From the NCBI GenBank assembly GCA_920105625.2, contig OV050031.1, forward strand, positions 125,706,275-125,770,274: a DNA stretch of 64,000 bases, written 5' to 3'. The notes beneath the pieces were generated by a model that ran no database searches, had not been told where the DNA came from, and worked only from the letters and a program-made list of their open reading frames with translations. Source of the DNA: Clusia tigrina. Lineage: Eukaryota; Arthropoda; Insecta; Diptera; Clusiidae. The translations under genes and the position numbers were made by a program. Shown in pieces: positions 44,434-55,635 of the stretch; position 1 is the first letter of the stretch; each line of letters opens with the position of its first letter.

Positions 44434-45667
44434 TCAACGTCCGACGTTACGACACATCGAAAATACCTGCTTTGTTCCCAAAGTATGGAAAGTTGCTGAA
44501 ATTATTGCACTACCAAAGCCGGCAAAAGATGCTACAGCTGCTTCGTCGTATAGACCAATAAGCCTACTTCCTACCACTATTTCTAAACTTGCTGAAAGTC
44601 GATTACATGATAGACATCCAGATCCTTGACAATAAAAAATATTATACCAAATCATCAATTCGGCTTCAGAAAACGACATTCAACAATTCAACAGATACAC
44701 CGTATAACAAACAAAATTGAAACAGACATAGAATATAAGCGGTACTGCGTTGCTGTATTCTTGGACGTTGCAAAAGCATTTCACAAAGTATGGCATAAAG
44801 GACTACGGCATAAACTGAAGGCGATGCTGCCACTTGACTACTATTTGATTGTTGAAAGTTATCTTAGTGATCGTTACTTTTACGTCAAATATAATGAAGA
44901 GTGTTCGTCTATTCATCTTACAACAACTGGAGTTCCTCAAGGGAGTGTTTTAGGACCACTGCTATATGTCATATTTACCTCAGATATACCACTTCCAAAA
45001 GAACTGAATACCACAATTGCTACCTTTGCTGACGACACAATCCTCTTAGCATCTGACAAAAATCTAAATACTGCGACTGCAAATCTGCAGATATACACAG
45101 AGAATGTTAAGGAATGGTTTGATAAATGGTGCTTGAAAATTAATGAAGATAAGACTGTACAAATAATTGTTACAACTTTTAACAATAAAATTAAAATAAA
45201 CAATAAACAATAAAGGTATCCATATAGGGTCTACTAATAAATACCTTAGTATACACATAGATTCAAAGTTTAATTGTCACTACCACATCAAACAAAAAAA
45301 AAAAACAAATAAAAGAAAAATTTAGGCAACTATTTTGATTAATGGGTAAGCAATCTATACTCACAATTAACAAGTTGCTGTTATACAACTGTACTATAAA
45401 GCCAATTTGGACGTACGTGCTCCAAGTATGGGGAACGGCAAAGCGGTCACACATACAAAAAATTCAACGATAGCAATCTAGAATATTAAGAGTTTTCATA
45501 TAGTCTGATTGGTACACAACAAATGAAGATATACACCGCAAACTAAATATGACAAGAAATGCCGAAGAAATAAAAAAGATATCCACAAAACACTACGATA
45601 CACTGCATGGGCATAATAACGAAGAAATAAACGAGTTGCTACATCTAGAGGAAACCACCATGCGCCG
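44434..45667 (+). pseudogene. Jockey LINE reverse transcriptase, right-arm copy
   Basis: Plus-strand RT, 5' truncated at about 44430. The 44626-45213 frame (195 codons) differs from the left copy at one residue. TTGVPQGSVLGPLLY and TFADDTILL are intact. After frameshifts the C-terminal piece (45549 onward) ends at the BEL target site CGCCG (45663-45667); the frame resumes at 49890 beyond the BEL element. Confidence 0.85.
45663..45667. repeat. 5-bp target-site duplication of BEL (5' side)
   Basis: CGCCG directly before the 5' LTR, repeated directly after the 3' LTR at 49885-49889. Five bp is normal for BEL/Pao integration. Confidence 0.9.
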
Positions 45668-46010
45668 TGTTCACGCGGTGAACCTAGTAGACAGAGCCAC
45701 GACCGTTGGTCGCTACCAGGTGCGAGCGTCACCATGTCTCGGCTATGTCCGTGGTCGATCGGCTGTAGCAGCTTACGAGCTGCCTCACGAGTGAATGCTC
45801 GCTTTCCTGTTGTTCAACCTCCGTGCGAGACACATCGGTCGTCACGTTTCCTGACAAATTATACTCATTGTGCAATTAGTTGTTTGGATATTCTTACTGT
45901 GAAATAATTATTGAACATACTTATTGGGAAACTAGTTAAATAAATATAATTATTGTGAAATTAATTACTCTGCTTCTACATTATTGAACAATCAGTGCGC
46001 AGAAGAAACA
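45668..46010 (+). repeat. BEL 5' LTR, right-arm copy (343 bp)
   Basis: Starts TGTTCACGCGGTGAACC and ends GAAGAAACA (TG...CA). It differs from the 3' LTR by roughly 14 changes in 340 bp by eye, and from the left-arm copy by about five. Confidence 0.9.
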
Positions 46011-46011
46011 T

Positions 46012-46027
46012 TGGTCCTTCGAGCCGG
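46012..46027 (+). promoter_or_regulatory. BEL primer-binding site, tRNA-Tyr type
   Basis: TGGTCCTTCGAGCCGG, one base after the 5' LTR. It is complementary to CCGGCTCGAAGGACCA, the 3' end of animal tRNA-Tyr plus CCA as I recall it. First-strand DNA synthesis would start here. Confidence 0.75.
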
Positions 46028-46846
46028 ATATCTTGGTAAGTTCCTCCCTATTTTCCTCCTTTTAAAATGTTACAGTCCATTACATATTAAATATATATGT
46101 ATATATCTACGTACATATACATAATTTTTTGTAACGGTTTCTCTCTACTCTTTAGTGAAGTGTACCCAATAACCCCTGTTATCAGCGCGGCTGACAGCGT
46201 CTGCTAATATACTCCGTATATTACATACGAAACTCGCCGCTTCGATTAGATCGCAATTTGTTCTTCTCCTTTGTGCGACCTTCCTCTATTTCGCGAATGC
46301 TCCAAGCACCTACGGTCGGTCGTAGAGTTTATCACACGGCTTAACGCTGTGCCCCTACGATCTAACCACGTGCCGTTTATAGTTAACCCCGTAAAGTCCG
46401 TCATGAATCCCACCCCATTGCTCCCCGGTTCGTTTAAAAAAGGTATACGAGTATACCCAGTAAGTGTCGCTGCCGACGTCGGCACGCTAAAAAGTGTAAT
46501 ACGTAGATGATTGTGCCGCTATAAACCACGCTGGTTTCGATTTAAATTCGTTTTCCCCTTCGCGTTGGTATTCCCCCTGTTCTTTTCCTTCCTTTTTTTT
46601 CGATTGCCTTTTTACTTGTAACTCTAATTGCCAGGGTGACTTCAACATTACTTTTTCTTCTGACTCTTTTTGCACGTATTCTTTTTTGAATTTTTTTTAC
46701 GCCGTGCGCCTACGAATTTCAACGTTAACCGTTGCACGTGTGAATGCTTTTTACACCGTGCCCCCTTTTACTTCCGTTGCACGTGTCTCTAAAGCCGTTC
46801 CCCCACCATTTTCGTTGTAGGTGTTTAATCTTCCTTTTTTTACACC
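46028..46846 (+). other. BEL untranslated leader
   Basis: About 0.8 kb between the primer site and gag. Contains short repeated phrases such as CACCGTGCCCC and GTTGCACGTGT (46690-46860). No coding frame of note. Confidence 0.6.
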
Positions 46847-47783
46847 GTGCCCCTTCCCGCTCGTGAGTGGAACCAAAAGCTGAAACCCAATTCCCACTCC
46901 CCACCCACCGAAGAAGCAAAAAATATGAATAACTTCAACTTGCCCCCATATGATACAGACATTGTTGCAGGAGATTACCTAACCTGGCCTTCATTTCGTG
47001 ACATGTTCACTGCCTTGTACATCACCAATACCCGAGGTACCCCCGTGGAAAAGCTGTATCACCTCCGACAGAAAACGACAGGAGAAGCTAAGGAAATTGT
47101 CCAGATGTCCCCCCTGACCCACGAGGGCTTCAGTGAAAGCCTGGAGTAACCTAGTTGACCGATACGAAAATCCGCGTCTCTTAGTAAACACACAACTGAA
47201 AGTGCTTTTCAATTTGACGCCCGTGACGGAAGAATCAGGACGACACATCAAGCGTTTACAGAGAGACATCAACAACTGCATCTCCACCCTACGTGTCAAC
47301 ATAATCAACCTCACTAATTGGGATGCCATAGTGGTCTTTTTGTGCTCTACGCGTTTACCCGACATCACCCTTTCAATGTGGGAACAAACAATCCATGACA
47401 GAACTGAGATACCCACGTGGCAATAGATGGACGCCTTCTTGACTAGTAGATACCAAACCCTTGAAACCGTAGCCGACTTGAAGACTATGATACCACCATA
47501 CCCATTAAGGTACCAACAACAACAAACACACGAGACCCAAAAGTTTCAACAACCTCAGCTTCAGACCCCATCAACCCGGAATACGTTCAATACATGTCCC
47601 ATCTGTCAGACCCAAAACCACACCTTAAAACAGTGCAACCGATTCCAATCCATGTGCTCCGAAGAAAAATGGGCGACCGTCTAACAACAAAGATTATTCT
47701 ACAATTGTTTAGCAACATCTCACTCTTCCCGCGAATGTACGAGTCAATTCAGATGTGCAGTTTGTGGAACCAATCATCACACC
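46847..47783 (+). pseudogene. BEL gag with first nucleocapsid
   Basis: Starts at 46847. FNLPPYDTD, YLTWPSFRDMFTALY and EKLYHLRQKTTGEA lead to the breakpoint; after one extra base near 47137 the frame continues as AWSNLVDRYENPRLLVNTQL to an in-frame TAG at 47424 and on to CPICQTQNHTLKQC, FYNCLATSHSSREC and CAVCGTNHHTLLH, the usual three Cys/His boxes of BEL gag (47594-47785). The frameshift and stops inactivate it. Confidence 0.8.
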
Positions 47784-48690
47784 TTGCTGCATACTCCCTC
47801 AGACACGCCAGTTCAGTACCCCTCCCAACATCCAGACCCTCACCGCACAACCCAAACAAATCCATTTAAAGAAACCCCGAAGGCTCACACCACCCGGATT
47901 CAGTCGCGAGCACCGACAAATAGAAAGGGCAGTCCCCCAGCCCCAATGAGTTCAAGACAGATACTTCTCGGTACAGCCATTGTACAAATTGCTCATGAGG
48001 GCACATCGTACGCGGCAAGAGCGTTGATTGATCCTGGTTCCGAGGGTTCCTCCATATCGGAACAATTCCAACGTCAGCTCCGATTGCCAGTCAAGACAGT
48101 GTATGCCGAGATCTCCGGACTGAGTAATGTGGTTTCCGCTAAGGCGTCCAAGGCCTGCAAGTTCGTGTTGGCCTCCCCCATCAACCCCACCATCCAAATT
48201 AAAGCCTCTGCTTTAGTACTCACTCAATTAACAGGCGATTTACCGCCCCACCATCACAACACCTCCAAATACCCGCTCTTACAAGCGCTCCAGCTGACCG
48301 ACTCAAGTCCTCAACCTCAACAATGTATCGATCTCCTGATCGGTGCAGATCTTTACCCAGACATTATCCTAGGCGTCCTACGCAAAGAAGTCGTTGGCTC
48401 ATTATTAGCCCAAGAAACGGTATTCGGGTGGATACTCACGGGACCTATTCCCAGCGAGCCTGTTGCCGTGTTATCCACGCACGTCATTTACCATCATTCA
48501 GACTCCACCGATCAACAGTTAGCCAGATTCTGGAAGATAGACGAGTCACTAAGAACCGGGCTTCTAATACCCGAAGAGAAGTATCCCGAAGATCATTATG
48601 CAAATCGCACCATTTCGAACTATTCATTACAACATGTTTATATTTCAGAAATACCGGATACGACATCCCCCCCTTTCGAGCCCAAAATTT
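47784..48690 (+). CDS. BEL protease and start of pol
   Basis: First two-thirds of a 441-codon open frame (47784-49109). The retropepsin has ALIDPGSEGSSISEQF (D-P-G-S in place of D-T-G, normal for BEL/Pao), and LLIGADLYPDIILG as its C-terminal box. QLARFWKIDESLRTG and EKYPEDHYANRT match the linker that normally precedes RT. At about 48690 homology to pol ends and unrelated Ser/Pro/Arg-rich sequence follows. Confidence 0.8.
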
Positions 48691-48699
48691 CCTTGAGCA

Positions 48700-49413
48700 G
48701 TTTGCTAGAAAAGCAGCTCCATGCCGAATCAGCGCCAATGCGCTGGAAGAAGTCCACGACAGCAATGTTGACATCCCCAAACCTGAGGCATCCCCGCCAG
48801 CAACTCCACTCTCGAGCACCAGAGTCGCCAAAGTCGTTGGGAGGCGCCCCACTGGAAGCAGCCGTCGTCCAGACGAGCAGTCGCACTCCTAAATCTTCGC
48901 GGTCCACTTCTACCCGACGGCCGAACGATGCACGTCTCCACATGTGCCGCTTGTGCCAGCAATCGCACACGCTCAATCAATGCCGTGCCTTCGCCGCCTA
49001 CACGATGGAAGAACGGCGCAGAGTCGTCAGCGAGCACGACTACTGTTACAATTGTCTGGCCACATCGCGCTCACAACTGTACCAGCAATTTCCGGTGCCG
49101 TGTGTGTAACCAGGAACACCACACCCTTCTCCACCCGGAGGACGCTTGCTGCATGGCCAGGCTCACGGCTTGTATGCCGTACTTCCCCCAGAACACAAAC
49201 GGCCAACGGAACCCACCCCCCATACTAACACCCCGAGTGCCAGCGATTTCGGTTGTATACGACAAACCCGATTCTAACCCTCGGTTGCACCCACTCCCTG
49301 CTATACTTACGAGAGCTACTTCGGTGGCACCCACTCCACCCCGTACCCCACCTTCTGTTGCGCCCTATACAAACCATCTCCGCACGAATCAACCCCAAAC
49401 TCCCCTCCCGTAA
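48700..49413 (+). pseudogene. Second, divergent BEL nucleocapsid after the protease
   Basis: The same open frame continues with a Ser/Thr/Arg-rich spacer and a second Cys/His array: CRLCQQSHTLNQCRAF, MEERRRVVSEHDYCYNCLATS and, after a frameshift near 49075, FRCRVCNQEHHTLLHPEDAC (48928-49413 frame). It has the same layout as the first nucleocapsid but different sequence, so it came from another BEL lineage rather than from a local duplication. A Pro-rich tail (ILTPRVPAISV...) follows. Confidence 0.75.
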
Positions 49414-49544
49414 TAACGACGACAACTTCGGTGGCACTCACTCCTCCCCGTACTAACCCTACCCGGCCGCGATGATATAAATCTCCTAACCCCGCACCTC
49501 CAACACCTCTTTACCAAGTTGCAACCCTTGCAAGGCGGGCGGTA

Positions 49545-49884
49545 GGTTCACGCGGTGAACCTAGTAGACAGAGCCACGACCGTTGGTCGCTACCAGGTGC
49601 GAGCGTCACCATGTCTCGGCTATGTCCGTGGTCGATCGGCTCTAGCAGCTTAAGCTGCCTCACGAGTGAATGCTCGCTCTCTTGCTGTTCAACCTCCGTG
49701 CGAGACACATCGGTCACCACGTTTCCTGACAAATTATACTCATTGTGAAATTAGTTGTTTGGATATTCTTACTGTGAAATAATTATTGAACATACTTATT
49801 GTGAAACTAGTTATTAAATATAATTATTGTGAAATTAATTACTCTGCTTCTACATTATTGAGCAATCAGTGCGGAGAAGAAACA
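49545..49884 (+). repeat. BEL 3' LTR (340 bp)
   Basis: Same ends as the 5' LTR except G for T at the first base. A purine-rich AAGGCGGGCGGTAG immediately precedes it and is the likely polypurine tract. Outside the palindrome, single copy. Confidence 0.9.
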
Positions 49885-49917
49885 CGCCGTTTAAAGAAAA
49901 CTATGGGTAAAAAGTAA
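49885..49917 (+). pseudogene. Jockey ORF2 last codons after the BEL insertion
   Basis: 49885-49889 is the second CGCCG target copy. From 49890 the jockey frame resumes for eight codons, Lys-rich, and reaches TAA at 49915-49917. This shows the pre-insertion site was coding. Confidence 0.7.
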
Positions 49918-50165
49918 GATTTTTTGGCATAAAGTAAATTTTTTTTTGGTTTCATATTTTGAAATTTAACTGATTTCCTAAATCTAGATATCCATATTAA
50001 AAAAAAAAACCTTTAAGATCAATGCGGGTGGCAACCCTTTTTTACTGGCGCGCTTTAAAAGTCAGCTGTTTGAAAGTCACTTTGTTTTGGTACAACTGGC
50101 GGTAAACATCAGCTAATTTCGAGTGCTTGTGCTTTGAAAAAGTGAAAAAATTAAAAAGTGTAATT
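49918..50165 (+). other. Upstream region of the Transib/RAG1-like remnant
   Basis: AT-rich with poly-T and poly-A runs. About 50040-50165 reads like a promoter/5' UTR, ending GAAAAAGTGAAAAAATTAAA before the ATG at 50166. No terminal inverted repeat identified. Confidence 0.35.
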
Positions 50166-50951
50166 ATGGAAAACGTTAGTGCAGGTATGTAAAATTAAAA
50201 CGAGATGCCCTTTTTGTCATAATTGTCTGTTGTTGTAATATTGTGAAATGTTTTGTTTATCTATAATTTTATATAAAATCTATCAATTGTAGTTGTGTTC
50301 CGTGGAGTGTAACTTGTGAATGGCAAAGCATTGCAAAAAGTTATAAATGGCAAGTTATTAACAAAAGTGTGTTAATTAATAAGTAACTAGCCTTTTTTGT
50401 TCTATTTTGTTCCAACACGTGTTTTGCAGAGAAACATGTGTTTGCCCATGCAGCGCTTATTGAAATTTGTAGCAGCAACAATCGCTCAGAAGATGCACTT
50501 GTGAAATATGTGTTACAGAATATCAATAATATCAGTTTAAATGAAGACCAAATGCGTTTGATATCAAAACAACTTAAAGATTTTGTTAATTATATAAAAA
50601 AGCATTTGCCAAAGTGCAACCGTAAATTAGAGCGATTTAAAACTAAACATTCAAAATGGCTTAGCAAAAGTATAATTATAGTAATGGATGAGCAGTATGT
50701 TTCCCCAAACAATCAATCCTGCCCACTATGTGGTGCTCAGCCAAATCAACTGTTAAAAACCCATGACTTCAACTCGAAAATCTTTGGCGTTAAACCAAAT
50801 AATCTTAAATATGGCGTAAACCCTTTACATGCATGGATAAGATTTTTTGAATTTGTATTAAAAATCTCGTATAGGATGGAATTAAAGATATGAAATTGAC
50901 AGTTTTGGACTGGAGAATACTGAGTTGGACGAAGAAAATGAAGACGATTAA
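50166..50951 (+). pseudogene. Transib/RAG1-like protein gene, internally deleted, with intron
   Basis: Exon 1 (50166-50184, start MENVSA) ends at GCAG/GTATGT; the intron is 50185-50429 (245 bp, ends TTTTGCAG); exon 2 (50430-50893) continues in frame. The protein has an N-terminal helical part (FAHAALIEICSSNN to HSKWLSKSIII), then CPLCGA and KYGVNPLHAWIRFFEFVLKI. The last motif recalls a large insect protein family with RAG1/Transib-like C-termini (from memory, unverified). The middle and most of the C-terminus are missing; after a stop at 50891 a shifted frame ends in an acidic tail ELDEENEDD and TAA at 50949. Host exon-intron structure and lack of neighbouring TE termini leave a domesticated gene fragment possible. 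Confidence 0.45.
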
Positions 50952-51658
50952 GTTAGAAAATCTATATTCATATATGGTTTGTAAAATGACAAAGGCATAT
51001 TAGAATTTGTCTCATATGATTTTTTTTTCAGGGATCCGGTTGAGCCACCTTTACTTTAATTCAACTTACCTTTATTCAACTATCTTATTAAATAATTTAA
51101 GCTTTATTTCTGGAAAATAAAATGTAAGCCTAATTTAAATATCTCCGGTCTTTGAAGGGTTAATGAGCAGTTTTATACCTTAACAAAAAGGCAAAAGCCT
51201 TGTCTATCATCTGAGTCTACCAAAAAAATAAACACATTAAACTTAAGTGGTTTTTCCAAAAAGTGAGATTAAGAAATTGTTTTTTTAGTACTGGCCCCTA
51301 ATGGGTTAATAAAATAAAATATTTTTAGATGCAAACTTACAGATTCTTGATACAGCTTTCTAGTGATATATATTTCAAATAACGAAAATAAAAAAAGCCG
51401 AGGTGCACCCATGCCGAATTTATGCCAAAACCAGACCTAATGTTTTAATGGGTAGGCGGAAGAAGGCGTGGTCAAATAAAAAAAAAAAAAAAACCAAAAT
51501 TCCACTTTGGTGTTAGTTAAATTCGCGCAAAATTTTAAAGGTCTACCTTTAAAACTACAATTAATGCCAAAAATATTGCTATTTTGCCCATAGTGCACTG
51601 GCCAAAATGTGTTTTTAATATTAATTTCTAAACAAATTGTCAAATGATGTACTAGGTG
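50952..51658. other. AT-rich, nothing recognised
   Basis: No coding signal. A-rich run at 51479-51494. Confidence 0.5.
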
Positions 51659-52160
51659 TCAATATAATGGTGACAGATGTATGAAATAAAGGGAAATAAA
51701 ACAAGCAATAAAAAAAAATTTATTCCGCTTGGAAAACGTGTAACTGCGCCACATGAGGCGTCGATCGAGTCGCACACCTAGGTATTTCGCTTTGTCTGCA
51801 TGTGGCAATTGGCAGTAATTTATTGTCACTCGTGGGCAAGAACTAGCACATAGTGTAAAAGTAGATTGCACTGATTTAATTTCATTTGCCTTTTTTCGTA
51901 ACCTCGAAGCTATTTCAGTGTCTTTGTTGCTCACCATTACAGCATTATCACCAGCAAAGTTTGCTGTGTATGTGAATCCGGGCAGAGGCAGATCAGCTGA
52001 GAATAATGTGTTGAACAGAGGTCCGACAGCATTTCCATGTGAACACAATCTTACTTGGATTGAATGAAGGGTAATTACGTAAGTAATCACATCGGATAAT
52101 AACATGTGGAAATATATTAATACCCACACTGTGGTATCTCCGTTGGGAGTCTGCACGGGA
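51659..52160 (-). pseudogene. Jockey-type RT, right flank
   Basis: Minus-strand 165-codon frame with a damaged motif B (GNAVGPLFNTLFSADLPLPG), a mutated catalytic box FAGDNAVMVS where FADD is expected, and the thumb segment CQLPHADKAKYLGVRLDRRL. The second catalytic Asp position is kept but the first is Gly. It forms one element with the endonuclease at 52388-52690. Different subfamily from the jockeys in the arms. Confidence 0.75.
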
Positions 52161-52387
52161 TGAGATCATACCCCGTCGCATTTTTTACTTTTTTTTATGG
52201 TTCCTCTTACTCTGTTTCTTTTAAAGTGCTCGATCGGAAGATCCATTTGACATGGGGTAGTAAATCAGCTACTCTACTCTTTTCTTGTGGCTATTTGCAT
52301 TGAAAGGGTTCAAATATTTCTGATATACGAACATCAAATGTGTAAGGTTTTCCCTTGCCAGATCTTACCCATCAGCCATTTTTCATT
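52161..52387 (-). other. Degraded sequence between jockey EN and RT
   Basis: Too short to hold the normal linker and RT fingers, so an internal deletion lies here. No frame is readable. Confidence 0.4.
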
Positions 52388-52690
52388 TTAATAGGTGGTA
52401 CTTGTTGTGTTGGTTGCCTCGCCCGTTAATAGGAGGAACAGGCTGTATTGTTGTACTGCTTTATATAAACTACGGCCTCTTGGAGTTGTTATTTTTGAGG
52501 CTCCATGCAAATTTTTGGTATTATAGTCGCCCCCAGCGACTAATATTGAATCTAGGGTATTATAGAAGTCCTGGAAATGCTCACAGCTAATATAATGGTT
52601 AGGAGAACAATATATCGTTGCAATTATTACGTTCATTGTTGAAATACTCCTCGTGCTCCAAATGTGCAATGCTTTATCGAATATTTACTC
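52388..52690 (-). pseudogene. Jockey-type endonuclease fragment, right flank
   Basis: The 52388-52669 frame (93 codons) contains MNVIIATIYCSPNHYISCEH, FYNTLDSILVAGGDYNTKN (the conserved GGD-N-A-K/N-T-K box) and PRGRSLYKAVQ, matching the C-terminal half of jockey endonucleases. The N-terminal half is not found upstream. Confidence 0.75.
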
Positions 52691-53369
52691 AATCCCCATG
52701 CGCAGTGCTAGCTGGGTGATTGATACTAAATATGTCATATTACAGAATGCTTGATATATTTTTTTGTGAAATATATTAATTAGCACTATGTCAATATCTG
52801 CTAAGGAAGCTGTTATTGCATGGATATAAAGGTTAAGGCAGATCTACTAATTTATGTGATTTGTTTATTTGATCATTTTGGCAATGACTGTGGCTAGTAG
52901 GTAAAGTAATGTACTCACTGGCCCCATCAGTAATTTAATAATGTTTTTATCGCTCCATCGTTGAGTTGTATATTTGGAGGCTTCTTGACAAATCAGGTAG
53001 ATTCAAATAAAAATAAAAATGCAACGGTAAATATAATACCATGGCTTTCCCGTGGCTAGAGTGCTATTAAGGGCCCTTTCAATAAGGGTCCTTGCTTCCA
53101 GGTATTCTTGTGTGCCTTTTGCTGCCGGTAATAGGCGCTGGCGTGATCGATGAAACAGATGTCTATTAAGGGCGCACAAAGCTGCCAAATGATACATACG
53201 TTTCTTTTAAGTTCCAAACACAAGAGAGCTTTATAGGTTAAAATCATAGGACTTATATACTATTTTACAATTAATACTTAAAATCTAGGTAAGCTCCTTT
53301 CTGGCGTTCCAATTACACACATTTGTTGATTGGTGTCAGTTGGTTAATCAACAAACCTACTGAATATAT
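52691..53369. other. Unassigned sequence
   Basis: Two overlapping minus-strand frames at 53003-53247 contain HLAALCALNRHLFHRSRQR but match nothing I recognise. TTTCTGGCGTTCCAATTACAC at about 53298 is shared with the region before the third copy of the 240-bp repeat (58370). Confidence 0.4.
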
Positions 53370-53613
53370 GAATATCGACGGTGCATTCAAAAAGCCAATG
53401 CTCATTGTCAACTCGATTTGCTGAACTGTAACACCCTAAAATTAACATAATGATTATTCATAAATCTCTATTTATTTCTAATCATTACGGGATAAAAATA
53501 TGTACTTACTTAATACTACTTCTTAAAAGCTAATTACCCCAAAGGTATAGTGTCTGTTAGGTATTATGCTGTGAGTCAACTACGCGCAGGTAGCTTGATT
53601 TTGACCCACAACA
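53370..53613. repeat. Unclassified 240-bp repeat, copy 1
   Basis: Matches 58053-58297 and 58436-58678 with scattered differences. The inner part, from TGTAACACC to CACAACA (187 bp), has TG...CA ends like an LTR, but the similarity also extends about 57 bp upstream, so those may not be the true ends. Confidence 0.75.
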
Positions 53614-54938
53614 TCCCTCCCTTCTTTCTAGAAGAAGGTAGTGAATAGTTTACAACATTTTTCTCTCACCATGAACAATTTGTGCAATTAATATATCCTA
53701 TAATAGATACATCTTTTTAAAATCGACATATTTTGGGTTGTATTTTTTCTTTTTCTCTTTTTTCTTTTGCATGTTTTTTATGTATTGTATTCTTTTTTCT
53801 TTTATATTACTTTTTTATTTATGTTTTTGTTTTCTTAATCTTCTATATATGTATTTTTTTATTTCCCTTTTTTATACTTTTTGGTCCTTAATTGATTATT
53901 TTCTTATTGGCGTATATACAAGCGAGATTACAAGCAAAGTACAAGTTTATCTTATGCTACGCTCCTAATACTGCGACCCCGGCTGCCTGTGGGTTCTGTT
54001 GATGTCCATCGTTGTTGGAGTGAAGTCCCTCGACGAACTCTGCATACCCCTCCCTTCTTTCTGGAACTAAAAATGGAAATAAATCTTCGCTTAGTACGTG
54101 TCTGCGGAGATCTTCTAATTGGAGAAAACGTTACGAAATTAGCCCATAAAGTTAGACTACGTAAAACTAGATATTTTCGGGATTAGAATGAAGATTGCGC
54201 CAGGAGAGTATTCTGTTTGCGGTGATTTTTGTCGTAGCTGTCTTCTACTGTTATTACGGAGTAACCTCGGATTTTGGCAATCATTATCGCTTCATCTTCA
54301 GAAAATGTACACACTGACATATATAATAACAGCAGATACGATGGATTTTAAATACTGAAAACACAAATGTTAATGTTTTCATACCGTTTTGTCAGCTATG
54401 CCATTAATATCAAGTATTATCTGTATCGTCACCATAATAATAATCCTCCTCAGCAGCATGGAATCAGTTTAATTTATTTATGATCGCCGCCACATTTGTT
54501 TCTTGGTTTTTGTAAGTATACTGCTGGTTCCATCTTCATTTTCGCAGTACGCAATCATTTCGCGCATGGGGAGTTAGAACCTCTTCCACGCTTTAACTTT
54601 TAACAGAAACTTATTCCCAGACCAGATTTGCTGTTCTTCTCCTTCTTCTACCTTTACTTCGCCGTCTTTTTCATTCGCTGCTATTGTATTCTATCTACCG
54701 TTCACCATTCTCATGGACGATGGTTCTCTTCACATTTTGTCTTCGACTCTGGAGTAAGCTCTTTTCAGGTTCATGTTGCATAATCATTCTATTCTGTGCA
54801 ATAAAGCCCTAATAATTAAAAACAGCTTTTACATAAAATATAATTTTCTAATTCACCATTGAATAATTTTTTAAATTTTCCTTACTGTAAATATACATTT
54901 TATGTGTTATCTATACTTATTATATACTTCCCGCCGAA
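53614..54938. other. Unassigned, T-rich start
   Basis: Poly-pyrimidine/T-rich tract at about 53735-53890. The phrase CCCCTCCCTTCTTTCT occurs near 53617 and 54048. Minus-strand readings around 54280-54560 give short protein-like stretches (EDEAIMIAKIRGYSVITV) without family assignment. Confidence 0.4.
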
Positions 54939-55217
54939 TCAGCTAAAGAGAATTCTAACGTGGCTGGGTGTCCATACAAGTTTGATGCTCTTTTGGCTTG
55001 TAATAATTACAACCCTGATGTGCGATATTGTGTTGTCTTTGTTGTTGACGGCTTTTATTGCTAACAGCATTGTGAGCGAGTCTATGCAAATAAAAGCTTT
55101 CATTTTGCTGGATTTGGCTATGAGACTTACTGTATGTATTCCTACAGCTTCGGCTGAGAAAACGGATGCTGGATGTGTAGACATAATAGTTATTTTTTTT
55201 TTGTTATATATGAACAT
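54939..55217 (-). pseudogene. LINE RNase H fragment
   Basis: 92-codon frame with ASVFSAEAVGIHTVSLIAKS (the catalytic Glu helix), FICIDSLTMLLAIKAVNNK (catalytic Asp in ICTDSLS-type box) and KLVWTPSHVRI. Typical of jockey/I-type RNase H. Confidence 0.75.
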
Positions 55218-55635
55218 GAAAACTTATTATTCCTAAGTAATTTGACCAGGTCGTTCCCAACAGTTCAGAGATTTATTTTGATGTAGAAACTTTATTCCCA
55301 TCTATGGTTTCTACAGCGTGGATATTGTTCGCCACTTTATCCCAAAATATTTTTGATGCTGTGTTGTAGTTTATATCTTTTGTTAGTTCCATAAATGCTG
55401 TTCTACTTTTGCTTTTGAAGATTTTTGCTTCCCTTTTAAAGCTAGCATTAGCTCTTTCATAATTTAAGATGTTATCTCTATTTAGATTTTGTTTACTATT
55501 TTCCGCATATTAGTCTTATTGGATATAAAATGAACTAATGTGCCATTCCACCAATAAACAGTATTACTAAATTTCTTATGCGTAGTCTAGGGAATGGATT
55601 CATTTGCACTATCTTTAAGATTTTCAGTAAAATTG

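Larger units (their letters stand above)
27599..47127. repeat. Right arm of giant inverted repeat
   Basis: Reverse complement of 6012-26609. Compared with the left arm it has a single LINE unit where the left has two, a complete gypsy-1 gag end and 5' LTR stub, a 10-bp deletion at about 36927, ~47 extra bp near 44135-44180, a shorter TA tract, and a 48-codon short ORF that the left arm truncates. The outer end is at 47127, inside BEL gag. Confidence 0.95.
45668..49884 (+). mobile_element. BEL/Pao retrotransposon, internally deleted and chimeric
   Basis: 4.2 kb with both LTRs, a primer-binding site, gag, protease and flanking 5-bp target duplication. RT, RNase H and integrase are missing: pol stops just after the protease and its linker. 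A second nucleocapsid-like block follows, then the 3' LTR. The element could only have moved with help from another BEL. It lies in the C-terminal coding end of a jockey LINE. The palindrome boundary (47127) falls in its gag, so only the 5' 1.46 kb is duplicated in the left arm. Confidence 0.9.

Noticed and set aside
53740..53968. Phe/Tyr-rich 76-codon ORF as a membrane protein
   Set aside because: It is a translation of a T-rich tract with no conserved feature.
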